64,000 nucleotides of DNA from an uncultured Acetatifactor sp. (GTDB lineage Bacteria > Bacillota > Clostridia > Lachnospirales > Lachnospiraceae). Positions 25,283 through 34,643 of this stretch are shown piece by piece; position 1 is the stretch's first letter; the number at the start of each line of letters is the position of its first letter. Below the pieces are notes generated by a model. That model was not told the origin of the DNA. It saw only the letters and a program-made list of their open reading frames with translations, and made no database searches. The stretch is taken from contig CALWRA010000004.1 of assembly GCA_944383825.1 (NCBI GenBank), forward strand, positions 94,057-158,056. Reading direction: 5' to 3'. A program made the translations under genes and the position numbers.

Positions 25283-26131
25283 ATGAGCCTGGCGGATCAT
25301 ATTTTTATTGATATGTGCAGGGATATACTGGAAAACGGTACCAGTACGGAGGGAGAAAAGGTACGGCCCCGATGGCCTGATGGCACGCCCGCCTATACCA
25401 TCAAAAAATTCGGAGTGGTAAATCGATACGATTTATCGAAAGAGTTTCCCATTATGACGCTCCGCAGGACTGCGCTGAAATCAGCTACCGACGAGGTTTT
25501 GTGGATATGGCAGAAAAAGTCCAACAATATCCGTGATCTGCATAGCCATATTTGGGACGAATGGGCGGACGAGGATGGCTCCATTGGAAAAGCCTATGGT
25601 TATCAGATGGGGGTAAAGCATCAGTACAAAGAAGGGACGATGGATCAGGTGGACAGGGTGATTTACGATTTGAAGAATAACCCCTTCAGCCGTAGGATTA
25701 TGACAAATCTTTACGTTCACCAGGATCTGCATGCGATGAATCTCTACCCCTGCGCCTATAGCATGACCTTTAATGTGACGCAGAAAAGAGGAGAGGATAA
25801 GCTGACGCTCAATGCTGTGCTGAACCAACGGTCCCAGGACGTGCTGGCCGCCAACAACTGGAATGTGGTTCAGTACGCGGTGCTTATTCACATGCTGGCT
25901 CAGGTGTGCAATATGAGACCGGGAGAGCTGGTGCATGTAATTGCCGACGCTCATATATACGACAGACACATTCCTATCATTCAGGAGCTTATCTCCAGGG
26001 AGCCCAAGCCGGCCCCTGATTTCTGGCTGAACCCGGATGTGCATGATTTTTATGAATTTACCAGAAATGATGTAAGGGTGGATCATTATGTAACCGGAGA
26101 GCAGATACGGGATATTCCCATAGCGGTGTGA
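25283..26131 (+). CDS. thyA: thymidylate synthase
   Basis: A 282-residue ThyA that methylates dUMP to dTMP with 5,10-methylene-THF, releasing dihydrofolate. Motifs: RPRWPDGTPAYTIKKFG and LRRTALKSATDEVLWIWQKKSNN near the start, the active-site Cys in LYPCAYSMTFNV, the dUMP-binding VLNQRSQDVLAANNWN and the C-terminal VADAHIYDRHI-like stretch. ATG 25283 follows AAGGAGGAG; the frame extends 21 bases upstream without a ribosome site. It is followed by folA, which regenerates tetrahydrofolate. Confidence 0.95.
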   Translation: MSLADHIFIDMCRDILENGTSTEGEKVRPRWPDGTPAYTIKKFGVVNRYDLSKEFPIMTLRRTALKSATDEVLWIWQKKSNNIRDLHSHIWDEWADEDGSIGKAYGYQMGVKHQYKEGTMDQVDRVIYDLKNNPFSRRIMTNLYVHQDLHAMNLYPCAYSMTFNVTQKRGEDKLTLNAVLNQRSQDVLAANNWNVVQYAVLIHMLAQVCNMRPGELVHVIADAHIYDRHIPIIQELISREPKPAPDFWLNPDVHDFYEFTRNDVRVDHYVTGEQIRDIPIAV

Positions 26132-26204
26132 CCTTGGAATGTTAGGAAAAGAACGCTGTGGATGCAGAAGGAACAGTAAATTGCAGGAAGGATGAGGAGA
26201 ATAT

Positions 26205-26699
26205 ATGAATTTGATTGTCGCTGTGGATAGTAACTGGGCCATCGGAAATGAAAACCGGCTGCTGATCCGCATTCCAAATGATCACAGACATTTCAGGGAG
26301 GAGACCACGGGCAAGGTGGTGGTGCTTGGGAGGAAAACCCTGGAGACATTTCCTCAGGGAATGCCCCTGAAAAACCGCACCAATATTATTCTGTCCAGGG
26401 ACAAAGGATATTGTGTGAAAGACGCCCTGGTGGTACACAGTATGGAAGAGCTTGCGGAGGAACTGAAAAAGTATGACGATGAGGAAATTTATGTCATCGG
26501 CGGCGACAGTGTTTACAGACAGCTTCTGCCTTACTGCAATGTTGCCCATGTGACCAAAATCGATCATGCATATCGGGCGGACGCCTATTTCCCTAATTTG
26601 GATCAGGATCCCCAATGGGAAATTACTGCGGACAGCGGGGAGCAGACCTATTTTGACATTGCCTATCGCTTTGTAAGGTACGAGAGGAGAAGGGCGTAA
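26205..26699 (+). CDS. folA: dihydrofolate reductase
   Basis: A 164-residue DHFR: LIVAVDSNWAIGNENRLL at the start, PNDHRHFREETTGKVVVLGRKTLET with the family's catalytic-type acidic residue (Asp in PNDH), and IYVIGGDSVYRQLLPYC for NADPH binding. It reduces dihydrofolate to tetrahydrofolate and pairs naturally with the thyA gene 73 bases upstream. The ribosome site is AAGGATGAGGAG. A potential binding site of trimethoprim, judged from the family only. Confidence 0.95.
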   Translation: MNLIVAVDSNWAIGNENRLLIRIPNDHRHFREETTGKVVVLGRKTLETFPQGMPLKNRTNIILSRDKGYCVKDALVVHSMEELAEELKKYDDEEIYVIGGDSVYRQLLPYCNVAHVTKIDHAYRADAYFPNLDQDPQWEITADSGEQTYFDIAYRFVRYERRRA

Positions 26700-26806
26700 G
26701 AGGCAGGTAAAAGCATATTGACTTTTAGGTTTATACGTATAATAATGAAAAACAAAAGAAAACGGATTAGAAACGAAATATTACCTGAGGAAAGAAGGAA
26801 ACGCCA

Positions 26807-27832
26807 ATGGAGAAGAAAAAAATCGACTGGAGTAATCTTGGTTTTGCTTACATGCAGACGGATAAGCGGTATGTATCCAATTTCAGGGATGGAGCCTGGG
26901 ATCAGGGGACGCTTACGGAAGACGCTGCTGTGGTTCTGAATGAGTGCGCCGGCGTACTGCAGTATGCTCAGACTATTTTTGAGGGACTGAAGGCATATAC
27001 CACAGAAGATGGCCGTATTGTGACCTTTCGCCCTGATCTGAACGGAGAGCGTATGGAGGCTTCTGCGCTCAGGCTGGAGATGCCTGTGTTTCCCAAAGAA
27101 AGGTTTGTGGATGCCGTGACGCAGGTGGTGGAGGCAAACGCGGCTTATGTGCCTCCTTACGGGAGCGGGGCTACCCTGTATCTGCGCCCCTTTATGTTTG
27201 GCAGCAATCCCGTCATCGGCGTTAAGCCCGCGGATGAATATCAGTTCCGCATTTTCTGCACTCCGGTAGGGCCTTATTTTAAAGGCGGTGTAAAGCCCCT
27301 GACTATTTGCGTCAGTGATTTTGATCGGGCGGCTCCTCACGGAACGGGGCATATCAAGGCGGGACTGAATTATGCCATGAGCCTGCATGCCATTGTTTCT
27401 GCGCACAAAGAGGGATATGACGAAAATATGTACCTTGATCCCGGAACCAGAACGAAGGTGGAGGAGACGGGGGGAGCTAATTTCCTGTTCGTGACAAAGG
27501 ATGAAAAGGTGGTAACACCCAAGTCAGACAGCATTCTCCCTTCTATTACCCGCCGTTCCCTCGTATATGTAGCGAAAGAATACCTTGGCCTTGAGGTGGA
27601 GGAGCGGGAGGTGCTTCTGGAAGAGCTAAAGGATTTTGCGGAGTGCGGGCTGTGCGGAACAGCGGCGGTGATTTCCCCCGTAGGCAAGATTGTGGATCAT
27701 GGAGAGGAAATCTGCCTGTCCAGCGGCATGAACGCTATGGGGCCTGTCACTCAGAAGCTCTATGACACTCTCACAGGCATTCAGATGGGAAGAATCGAGG
27801 CTCCCAAAGGCTGGATTCATGTGATTGCGTAA
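26807..27832 (+). CDS. ilvE: branched-chain amino acid aminotransferase
   Basis: A 341-residue PLP aminotransferase of fold IV, BCAT type II length. The PLP-lysine lies in APHGTGHIKAGLNYA (about 188), followed by YLDPGTRTKVEETGGANFLFV, which carries the conserved EETG-N pattern. The N-terminal YAQTIFEGLKAY and C-terminal CGTAAVISPVGKI are typical. It makes leucine, isoleucine and valine from their keto acids using glutamate. A -10-like TATAAT lies near 26738, but no -35 has good spacing, so the promoter is uncertain. A strong terminator follows. Confidence 0.95.
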   Translation: MEKKKIDWSNLGFAYMQTDKRYVSNFRDGAWDQGTLTEDAAVVLNECAGVLQYAQTIFEGLKAYTTEDGRIVTFRPDLNGERMEASALRLEMPVFPKERFVDAVTQVVEANAAYVPPYGSGATLYLRPFMFGSNPVIGVKPADEYQFRIFCTPVGPYFKGGVKPLTICVSDFDRAAPHGTGHIKAGLNYAMSLHAIVSAHKEGYDENMYLDPGTRTKVEETGGANFLFVTKDEKVVTPKSDSILPSITRRSLVYVAKEYLGLEVEEREVLLEELKDFAECGLCGTAAVISPVGKIVDHGEEICLSSGMNAMGPVTQKLYDTLTGIQMGRIEAPKGWIHVIA

Positions 27833-27844
27833 AAATACTGAAAA

Positions 27845-27883
27845 GCCCATGACTGCTGTCCGATGCAGCCATGGGCCTTTTTG
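27845..27883 (+). terminator. Rho-independent terminator after ilvE
   Basis: GCCCATG-a-CTGC pairs with GCAG-c-CATGGGC, followed by CTTTTTGC. Confidence 0.8.
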
Positions 27884-27997
27884 CGCTGTGGGCTTTGCGG
27901 CGAGACTGGCGGTGAAACCTAAGGTGGAAGTCTGAAGCGAAATAGTGTATAATATGAAAGCAAATGGGAAAACCAAGGTATGGAGGAGGCAATGTTC

Positions 27998-29392
27998 ATG
28001 GAAAAGTATGATGTAATCATAATCGGCGCCGGTCCGGGAGGGATTTTCTGTGCATATGAGCTTAAAAAGCGCAAACCGGATATGAGTGTGCTGATTATCG
28101 AAAAAGGGCGGTCTGTTGAAAAGAGGAGCTGCCCAAAGAGAACTACGAAGCGCTGCCTGGGATGTCAGCCCTGCTCCATCACCACAGGGTTTGCCGGGGC
28201 AGGAGCATTTTCTGATGGTAAACTTTCCCTGTCTCCGGATGTGGGCGGCAATCTTCCGGAGATTTTGGGCTATGAAAAAACTCAGGAGCTGATCTGCGAA
28301 TCCGACAGTATTTACCTGGAGTTCGGAGCAGATGCCGGCGTATATGGAGTGGACCGGGAAAAAGAAATCAGGGAAATCAGAAGAAAGGCCATTGGGGCAA
28401 ACCTGAAGCTGATAGAGTGTCCCATACGCCACCTGGGAACGGAGGAGGGGTATAAAATTTACAGCAGGCTTCAGCGGCATCTGGAAGAGCAGGGGGTTCA
28501 TATGCTTTTTCAGACCATGGTGGAGCAGATATTGATTGAAAACGATAGAGCGGTGGGAGTGCGCACTCAAAAGGGGGAAATTTATTACGCAGAGGAAATC
28601 GTAGCCGCTGTGGGACGTGAAGGAGCGGACTGGTTCAAGGACAAATGCGAAAAGCTCCATATCGAAACCACTCCCGGAACGGTGGATATTGGTGTTCGCG
28701 TGGAGGTTCGGGACGAGGTGATGCAGTTTCTCAACGAGAATCTTTATGAGGCAAAGCTGGTGTATTATACTCCTACCTTCGATGATAAGGTGAGAACCTT
28801 CTGCACCAATCCCTCCGGAGAGGTTGCAACGGAATATTATGAAGGCGGGCTTGCGGTAGTGAACGGTCATGCCTATAAATCTCAGGAATATAAGACGAAC
28901 AACACAAATTTTGCTTTGCTGGTGTCGAAGAACTTTACCAAGCCATTCAAAACTCCCATCGAGTACGGCAGGCACATTGCGCAGCTCTCTAATATGCTCT
29001 GCGGCGGAAAAATATTGGTACAGACTTACGGAGATTTCAAGAGAGGCAGGCGAACCACGGATGAGCGTATGTGCCGTAATAATCTGATTCCCACCCTGAA
29101 GGACGCGGTGCCGGGGGATTTATCCCTGGTATTTCCTCATCGTATCATGGTGGATATTGCGGAGATGATAGAGGCTCTTGACAAGGTTACGCCGGGTATT
29201 GCCAGTGACGAGACGCTTTTGTACGGCGTTGAAGTGAAGTTTTATTCCAATAAGGTGATTGTGAACAGGGATTTTGAAACCAGTGTGCCTGGCCTTCGGG
29301 CTATCGGGGACGGCGCCGGAGTGACCAGGGGACTGCAGCAGGCTTCCGCCAATGGAATCAGTGTGGCAAGGAGCATTTTGGATCGCCGCTGA
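27998..29392 (+). CDS. uncharacterised FAD-dependent dehydrogenase (COG2509 type)
   Basis: A 464-residue flavoprotein. The dinucleotide-binding start is DVIIIGAGPGGIFCAYEL, and the end has GLRAIGDGAGVTRGLQQASANG, which closes the FAD site. A cysteine group (C-x7-C-x2-C-x2-C, about residues 43-56, ending CLGCQPC) precedes GFAGAGAFSDGKLSLSP; it could bind a metal or Fe-S cluster, which is inference. The family is annotated only as NAD(FAD)-utilising dehydrogenase. ATG 27998 is chosen because GGAGGAGG lies 8 bases upstream; two earlier ATGs overlap or abut that site. Confidence 0.85.
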   Translation: MEKYDVIIIGAGPGGIFCAYELKKRKPDMSVLIIEKGRSVEKRSCPKRTTKRCLGCQPCSITTGFAGAGAFSDGKLSLSPDVGGNLPEILGYEKTQELICESDSIYLEFGADAGVYGVDREKEIREIRRKAIGANLKLIECPIRHLGTEEGYKIYSRLQRHLEEQGVHMLFQTMVEQILIENDRAVGVRTQKGEIYYAEEIVAAVGREGADWFKDKCEKLHIETTPGTVDIGVRVEVRDEVMQFLNENLYEAKLVYYTPTFDDKVRTFCTNPSGEVATEYYEGGLAVVNGHAYKSQEYKTNNTNFALLVSKNFTKPFKTPIEYGRHIAQLSNMLCGGKILVQTYGDFKRGRRTTDERMCRNNLIPTLKDAVPGDLSLVFPHRIMVDIAEMIEALDKVTPGIASDETLLYGVEVKFYSNKVIVNRDFETSVPGLRAIGDGAGVTRGLQQASANGISVARSILDRR

Positions 29393-29432
29393 GAGGTGTT
29401 TTTCTCACAAATTGATTGGAAATGAGGATAAA

Positions 29433-30500
29433 ATGAGATACACAGGAAAGAGGATTGTTGCGGCTGCTCTGGCGACTGCCATCTGTATAATAGGATTGGT
29501 TGCCTGCAGTATTGGGGAAGGAACAAAGATCGTATTTACCACCGGCTTTGGGAAAAACGAGGTTTTCCGAATTGAGGATGAAAGCTGTACAAAAGCAGAG
29601 ATTATGGTATATCTTACCAATACCCAGAACCAATATGAAAATGTGTACGGTTCCCGGATTTGGGAGATTTCCCGGGATGGCGTAACGCTGGAAGAAAATG
29701 TGAAGGAAACCGTGCTTGCCAAAATCGCGCAGATTAAGTCTATGTATCTTCTGGCTCTGGAGAAGGGCGTGGCATTGGATGAAGCGGAGGAGCAGGGAGT
29801 GCTTCAGGCGGCAGCGGAATATTTTGGCTCTTTGAATGAGACAGAAACGGAGGCTATGGGGGCAGATCTGGAAACCATCGAGAAGCTTTACCGGGAATAT
29901 GCAATGGCACAGAAGGTGTATCAGGAGATTATAAGGGATATCAATCCGGAAATCAGCGATGATGAGGCCAGGACCATTACGGTACAGCATATTCTGATCA
30001 GAACCAGCGCAACGGATGCGGAAGGGAACCGGATTCCGTATACGGAGGAGGAGCGCACGGCGGCCTATGACACAATATCCCGGATTCACGCTATGGCGGT
30101 GGAAGAGGGACAGGATTTTGCGGAGCTGGCCTCCCGCTATAGTGAGGACAGCAATATTACCTATTCCTTTGGAAAGGGAGAGATGGATCAGGCGTTTGAA
30201 ACGGCGGCTTTCAGCCTTGAGACCAATGAAATCAGCGGAATTGTGGAGAGCGGAAGCGGCTATCATATTATTAAGTGTCTGAGTACCTTTGACAGAGAAG
30301 AGACGGACGCCAATAAGCTGGAAATTGTGGAGCAACGTCGCAAGGAGGCGTTCGGACAGGAGTATGACGAATTTGCGGATACTCTGATTAAAAATCTCAA
30401 TGAAAAGCTGTGGGATGAGATTACGTTAATTCATGACAGCAATGTGACTACCTCTGATTTTTTTGACATATATGAAAAATATTTTCCAGAAGCTTCGTGA
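29433..30500 (+). CDS. peptidyl-prolyl isomerase lipoprotein (PrsA/SurA-like, parvulin)
   Basis: A 355-residue protein with a lipoprotein signal: a basic start, a hydrophobic stretch and the lipobox LVAC at about residue 24. A helical chaperone region follows. The parvulin domain lies at about 195-300: VQHILIRTSA, DFAELASRYSED, YSFGKGEMDQAFETAAFSL, SGIVESGSGYHIIKCLS. It would fold exported proteins outside the membrane. ATG 29433 (GAGGAT upstream) is chosen because the signal peptide begins there. It is downstream of the FAD gene by 40 bases, and htpG follows after CIRCE. Confidence 0.9.
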   Translation: MRYTGKRIVAAALATAICIIGLVACSIGEGTKIVFTTGFGKNEVFRIEDESCTKAEIMVYLTNTQNQYENVYGSRIWEISRDGVTLEENVKETVLAKIAQIKSMYLLALEKGVALDEAEEQGVLQAAAEYFGSLNETETEAMGADLETIEKLYREYAMAQKVYQEIIRDINPEISDDEARTITVQHILIRTSATDAEGNRIPYTEEERTAAYDTISRIHAMAVEEGQDFAELASRYSEDSNITYSFGKGEMDQAFETAAFSLETNEISGIVESGSGYHIIKCLSTFDREETDANKLEIVEQRRKEAFGQEYDEFADTLIKNLNEKLWDEITLIHDSNVTTSDFFDIYEKYFPEAS

Positions 30501-30576
30501 GGTAGGTGAGCAGAACGATTTAGAAAAATTTTATATTTATTGAAATGCCCGGATTTCCGGGGTTTTTACAAAGTTA

Positions 30577-30603
30577 TTAGCACTCGTTTTAAATGAGTGC
30601 TAA
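30577..30603 (+). promoter_or_regulatory. CIRCE operator (HrcA binding site)
   Basis: TTAGCACTC, 9 bases, GAGTGCTAA: a perfect CIRCE inverted repeat, 62 bases upstream of htpG. The heat-shock repressor HrcA binds it. A possible upstream promoter (TTTACA at 30565-30570, TTTAAA at 30588-30593) overlaps the operator. Confidence 0.95.
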
Positions 30604-30610
30604 TTTTGCC

Positions 30611-30639
30611 TTGACTTTTTTCTGCAGCGGAATTAAACT
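30611..30639 (+). promoter_or_regulatory. promoter of htpG
   Basis: TTGACT, a 17-base spacer and TAAACT, directly downstream of CIRCE and 26 bases upstream of the start codon at 30666. Confidence 0.6.
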
Positions 30640-30665
30640 TACACTTAATAAAGGAGGATGGCAAA

Positions 30666-32864
30666 ATGGCAGTAAAAAGTGGAAATTTATCAATCAACAG
30701 CGAGAATATCTTTCCAATCATAAAGAAGTGGCTGTATTCCGATCATGACATTTTTTACAGGGAGCTAATTTCAAATGGCTGTGATGCGGTTGTGAAGCTC
30801 AAAAAGCTGGAAATGATGGGAGAGTATACCTTGCCGGAGGATTATAAAACCAGAATCGATGTGATTGTGGATCCGGAGAAGAAGACCCTTACCTTTAAGG
30901 ATAACGGACTTGGAATGACCGCCGGGGAGGTGGAAGAGTATATTAATCAGATTGCCTTTTCGGGAGCGACGGATTTTATTGAAAAGTATAAGGATAAGAG
31001 CAATGCTGATCAAATCATCGGCCATTTTGGACTGGGCTTTTATTCTGCGTTTATGGTTGCGGATGAGGTGCATATTGATTCCCTGTCTTATAAGGAAGGA
31101 GCAAAACCCGTGCATTGGGAATGCGATGGGGGAACGGAATTTTCCATGACGGAGGGCGAGGATAACGGTGCGGTCAGGACGGAGCCGGGTACGACGGTGA
31201 CTCTGTTCATGAATGAGGATTGCCTGGAGTTCTGCAATGAGTATAAGGCACGGGAGGTAGTGAGGAAATATTGCTCCTTTATGCCGGTGGAGATTTATTT
31301 GTCCAAAGCGGATACCAAAGAGACGCAGATCATCAATGAGGATGAGAAGCTGGCGGATGATGTGGTTCTTGAAGTGATTGAACCGGAAAAAAATATGGAG
31401 CAGGAGGGAAAGGAGGGCGTCGGGGAAGATGACGTGCAGGAAAAGAAAGCGCCGGAGCCCAGAAGACTCAAGATCAGGAAACGTCCTGAGCTGATGAGCG
31501 AGACAACTCCTCTTTGGGCGAAGCATCCTAACGACTGCACGAAGGAGGAGTATCTGGAATTTTACCGCAAGGTGTTCCATGATTATAAGGAGCCGCTGTT
31601 CTGGATCCATTTGAATATGGACTATCCTTTTCATCTGAAGGGGATTTTGTATTTTCCCAAAATTAATATGGAGTACGAGTCCATAGAGGGAACCATTAAG
31701 CTGTACAACAATCAGGTATTTATCGCCGACAATATCAAGGAGGTAATCCCGGAATTTCTGCTTTTGCTCAAGGGAGTCATCGACTGTCCGGATCTTCCTT
31801 TAAATGTATCCAGAAGCGCTCTGCAGAATGATGGATTTGTGAAAAAAATTTCCGAGTATATCACACGGAAGGTAGCGGACAAGCTGGCAGGCATGTGCAA
31901 AACGGATAAGGAGGAGTATGACAAATATTGGGATGACATTAGTCCTTTTATTAAGTTTGGGTGCCTGAAGGATGAGAAATTCTGTGAGAAAATGAATGAT
32001 TATATTCTCTTCAAGAATTTGGAAGGAAAGTATCTGACGCTGCCGGAATGCCTGGAAATTACTCCGGTGGATCAGGAGGATTCCGAAAAGGATGCCGAGT
32101 CCGGAAAGGAAGTCGGAGCGCAAAAAGAAGCCGGAACTGCCGTTGACGAAAACGGGGAGAGGGTGGAAGCAGAGATTGTGAAGGAAGAGAACGACTCCGG
32201 GGAGAATACGGCAGCTTCAAAGGATGAAGATGAGAGTTCTGAAGAGAAGAAGGAAAAGATTATTTATTATGTAACGGACGAGCAGCAGCAAAGCCAGTAT
32301 ATTAATATGTTCAAGGCAGCTAAAATGGATGCTGTGATCCTTACTCATAATATAGACCAGCCTTTTATTTCGCAGCTGGAGGCGAAAAATGAGGGTGTAA
32401 GATTCCGCCGCATTGATGCGGACGTAAGCGATTCTATGAAGTCCAAGACTTCCAAAAAGACGGAAAAGGAGCTGGAGGAGCAGGCAAATGAGCTTGGGGA
32501 GCTGATGAAGAAGACTCTTAAGAACGATAAGATTACCGTGAAGGTTGAAAAGCTCAAGGATAAGAGAATATCCTCTCTGCTCACTCTGTCGGAGGAAAGT
32601 CGCCGGATGCAGGATATGATGAAGATGTATTCTATGCCCGGTATGGACATGGGAGCTTTCGGAGGCGAGGGTGAAACGCTGATCCTAAATGCAAATCATC
32701 CGCTGGTAAAGTATGTGACCGAGCATAAGGACGGGAAAAACGTGGAAATGATCTGTGAACAGCTCTATGATCTGGCAAAGCTCCAGCAGGCGCCTTTGAA
32801 GCCGGAGGAAATGACAAGATTTGTGGCCCGCAGCAATGACATTATGATGCTGCTGACAGAATAA
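30666..32864 (+). CDS. htpG: molecular chaperone HtpG (Hsp90) with two acidic insertions
   Basis: A 732-residue Hsp90; E. coli HtpG has about 624. The N-terminal ATPase shows FYRELISNGCDAVVKL, FKDNGLGMTAGEV, INQIAFSGATDF and HFGLGFYSAF. Residues about 225-277 are a charged linker rich in Glu, Lys and Asp before the middle domain (PLWAKHPND). A second acidic stretch of about 65 residues (about 466-530) sits between the middle domain and the KIIYYVTDEQ strand. The C-terminal dimerisation part is present, without a MEEVD tail. CIRCE and a good promoter precede it; ribosome site AAGGAGGA. The inserted segments are in frame and unlike degraded sequence. Confidence 0.93.
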   Translation: MAVKSGNLSINSENIFPIIKKWLYSDHDIFYRELISNGCDAVVKLKKLEMMGEYTLPEDYKTRIDVIVDPEKKTLTFKDNGLGMTAGEVEEYINQIAFSGATDFIEKYKDKSNADQIIGHFGLGFYSAFMVADEVHIDSLSYKEGAKPVHWECDGGTEFSMTEGEDNGAVRTEPGTTVTLFMNEDCLEFCNEYKAREVVRKYCSFMPVEIYLSKADTKETQIINEDEKLADDVVLEVIEPEKNMEQEGKEGVGEDDVQEKKAPEPRRLKIRKRPELMSETTPLWAKHPNDCTKEEYLEFYRKVFHDYKEPLFWIHLNMDYPFHLKGILYFPKINMEYESIEGTIKLYNNQVFIADNIKEVIPEFLLLLKGVIDCPDLPLNVSRSALQNDGFVKKISEYITRKVADKLAGMCKTDKEEYDKYWDDISPFIKFGCLKDEKFCEKMNDYILFKNLEGKYLTLPECLEITPVDQEDSEKDAESGKEVGAQKEAGTAVDENGERVEAEIVKEENDSGENTAASKDEDESSEEKKEKIIYYVTDEQQQSQYINMFKAAKMDAVILTHNIDQPFISQLEAKNEGVRFRRIDADVSDSMKSKTSKKTEKELEEQANELGELMKKTLKNDKITVKVEKLKDKRISSLLTLSEESRRMQDMMKMYSMPGMDMGAFGGEGETLILNANHPLVKYVTEHKDGKNVEMICEQLYDLAKLQQAPLKPEEMTRFVARSNDIMMLLTE

Positions 32865-32877
32865 GGAAGAATCAGTC

Positions 32878-32918
32878 ACCGCACCGGGAGGCACTGCCAG
32901 CCGGTGCGGTGCTTTTTG
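32878..32918 (+). terminator. Rho-independent terminator after htpG
   Basis: CACCGCACCGG and CCGGTGCGGTG form a perfect 11-bp stem followed by CTTTTTG. It ends 10 bases before the convergent uxuB gene. Confidence 0.85.
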
Positions 32919-32928
32919 TTGTTGGGTT

Positions 32929-34551
32929 TTACGGCTGCTCTACGTATTTTTCCAAAACTGCCTTTACGGCTCCTTTGCCCTGCAGCATTTCGGCAAAATA
33001 GCTTTTAACCAGCTCTGCCATACCAATGGAGATCAGATTCACGCCGAATATTTTATCATTGGAAAGCAGACCATCCAGAACGGATAAATCTGCCGGTGGC
33101 GTATCTGGATGAAAACCTGCAACATAAGGCGTTACGCTGTCAAGGAGGGGGTCGGGACTGGGGGTGAATGTATTCCCGGAGTCGTCAACGCCCATAAGGT
33201 ATCTGAGCCATCCGGCGAATACAAGCGGGATATATTTTAGATCCGCTGTGTTCAGGGAAGGCGACTTTTCGTACGCTTTGATGGTTTCACCAAAACGAAT
33301 GGCCAGCTTTTGAGAGGTGTCCGTTGCGATCCTCTGTGGAGTGTCGGGCAGGAAAGGATTGGGAATCCGCACATTTACCACCTCGTCTATGAAAGCCTTG
33401 GGATCAATTATGCCGGGATCTACCACTACAGGAAGCCCTTCTTTATAGCCGATCAGCTTAATCAGCTTTTTCAGAAGAGGATTTTTCATTTCTTCGGAAA
33501 TCAGTGTGTAGCCAAACAGGCAGCCGAAGATAGCCAGTGTGGTATGGAGAGGATTCAGACAGGTGCAGACCTTCATTTTTTCTACCTTATCCACCGTTTC
33601 CCGTTCTGTAAAAATTATGCCTCCCTTGTCCAGCGGAGGTCTGCCTCCGGGAAAGCTGTCCTCAATTACAAGATATTCGCATTCCTCCGCATTGACAAAA
33701 GGAGCGATATAAGTGTTTTTGGAGGTGATGACGGGATCCAGATCCTCCAGACCGTCCTGCTTTAATAAAGCCTCCACCTTTGCATCGGGTCTGGGAGTGA
33801 TCTTATCGATCATGGTCCAGGGGAAGGATACGGATAAGGGATTATGCACATATGCGCTGAAACCGGCTTCGGCCAGTCCCCTGTCGCACCACTCTCTGGC
33901 AAATGCCGTTACTGCGGCGTACAGCTTGTCTCCGTTGTGAGAGCAGTTGTCCATGCTCACCATAGCGATGGGCATTCTCCCCTTTAAGTATCTTTCATAT
34001 AGCAGAGAGACCACTTTGCCCAGATAGCTGTCGGGACTTGCGGGCCCTGCCGCGAAATCCTCTGATACGGAAGAGAGAAGCTGTCCTTTGCCATCTGTGA
34101 GAGAATATCCCTTTTCCGTAATGGTAAAACTGGCCATCTGTAGAGTGGGAGAGGAGAAGATTTTCTTCAGGGCGGAAAATTCCCGATCATTTTTGCTGTC
34201 CAGCACATAAGACTTCATAATGCTGCCCACTACGGTTTTTTCTACGATGTTGTCTGCCTTAAGTGTGGCAAGAATGCTCAGATTGTCGTGGGGACGGCTG
34301 CTCTTTTCGATGATTTCGTAGTCGTAGCCCTCTGCCGCTACCAGCCCCGTATCCATGATTCCTTCATTTAGCAGGCTCTGCATCACATTAGCCTGAAAGG
34401 CTTTAAAGATATTGCCGGCTCCAAAATGAATCCATACGGGGCGGCTTTCCGTATTTTCCCTGATCTTCTCGTAGTCAAAGGAAGGAAGCCGAAAACCTGC
34501 TTTTTCAAAGGCGTCCCGGTCCTTTCTGATTCCTTCAAGTGTAAGCTTCAT
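32929..34551 (-). CDS. uxuB: fructuronate reductase / D-mannonate oxidoreductase
   Basis: A 540-residue member of the mannitol dehydrogenase family. It carries WIHFGAGNIFKAFQANVMQ near the start (nucleotide binding), SMDNCSHNGDKLY, VHNPLSVSFPWTMIDKITPRP with the catalytic Lys of the family, and CTCLNPLHTTLAIFG. It interconverts D-fructuronate and D-mannonate with NADH in hexuronate breakdown. The start at 34551 follows GAGGATGG; the open frame extends upstream to 34620 without a ribosome site. It is 92 bases downstream of uxuA in the same direction and almost surely co-transcribed. Confidence 0.9.
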   Translation of the reverse strand: MKLTLEGIRKDRDAFEKAGFRLPSFDYEKIRENTESRPVWIHFGAGNIFKAFQANVMQSLLNEGIMDTGLVAAEGYDYEIIEKSSRPHDNLSILATLKADNIVEKTVVGSIMKSYVLDSKNDREFSALKKIFSSPTLQMASFTITEKGYSLTDGKGQLLSSVSEDFAAGPASPDSYLGKVVSLLYERYLKGRMPIAMVSMDNCSHNGDKLYAAVTAFAREWCDRGLAEAGFSAYVHNPLSVSFPWTMIDKITPRPDAKVEALLKQDGLEDLDPVITSKNTYIAPFVNAEECEYLVIEDSFPGGRPPLDKGGIIFTERETVDKVEKMKVCTCLNPLHTTLAIFGCLFGYTLISEEMKNPLLKKLIKLIGYKEGLPVVVDPGIIDPKAFIDEVVNVRIPNPFLPDTPQRIATDTSQKLAIRFGETIKAYEKSPSLNTADLKYIPLVFAGWLRYLMGVDDSGNTFTPSPDPLLDSVTPYVAGFHPDTPPADLSVLDGLLSNDKIFGVNLISIGMAELVKSYFAEMLQGKGAVKAVLEKYVEQP

Positions 34552-34643
34552 ATACCATCCTCGCTTTCCATTCAATTTCGGTAACTCTGTGTTTCCATTG
34601 TGAAAAGTATGTCCGTCCAATGCCTTTTTATGCCGTCCGTCTT

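Noticed and set aside
27626..28975. 449-codon minus-strand ORF
   Set aside because: Covers parts of two well-supported genes (ilvE and the FAD enzyme) on the other strand and the terminator between them.
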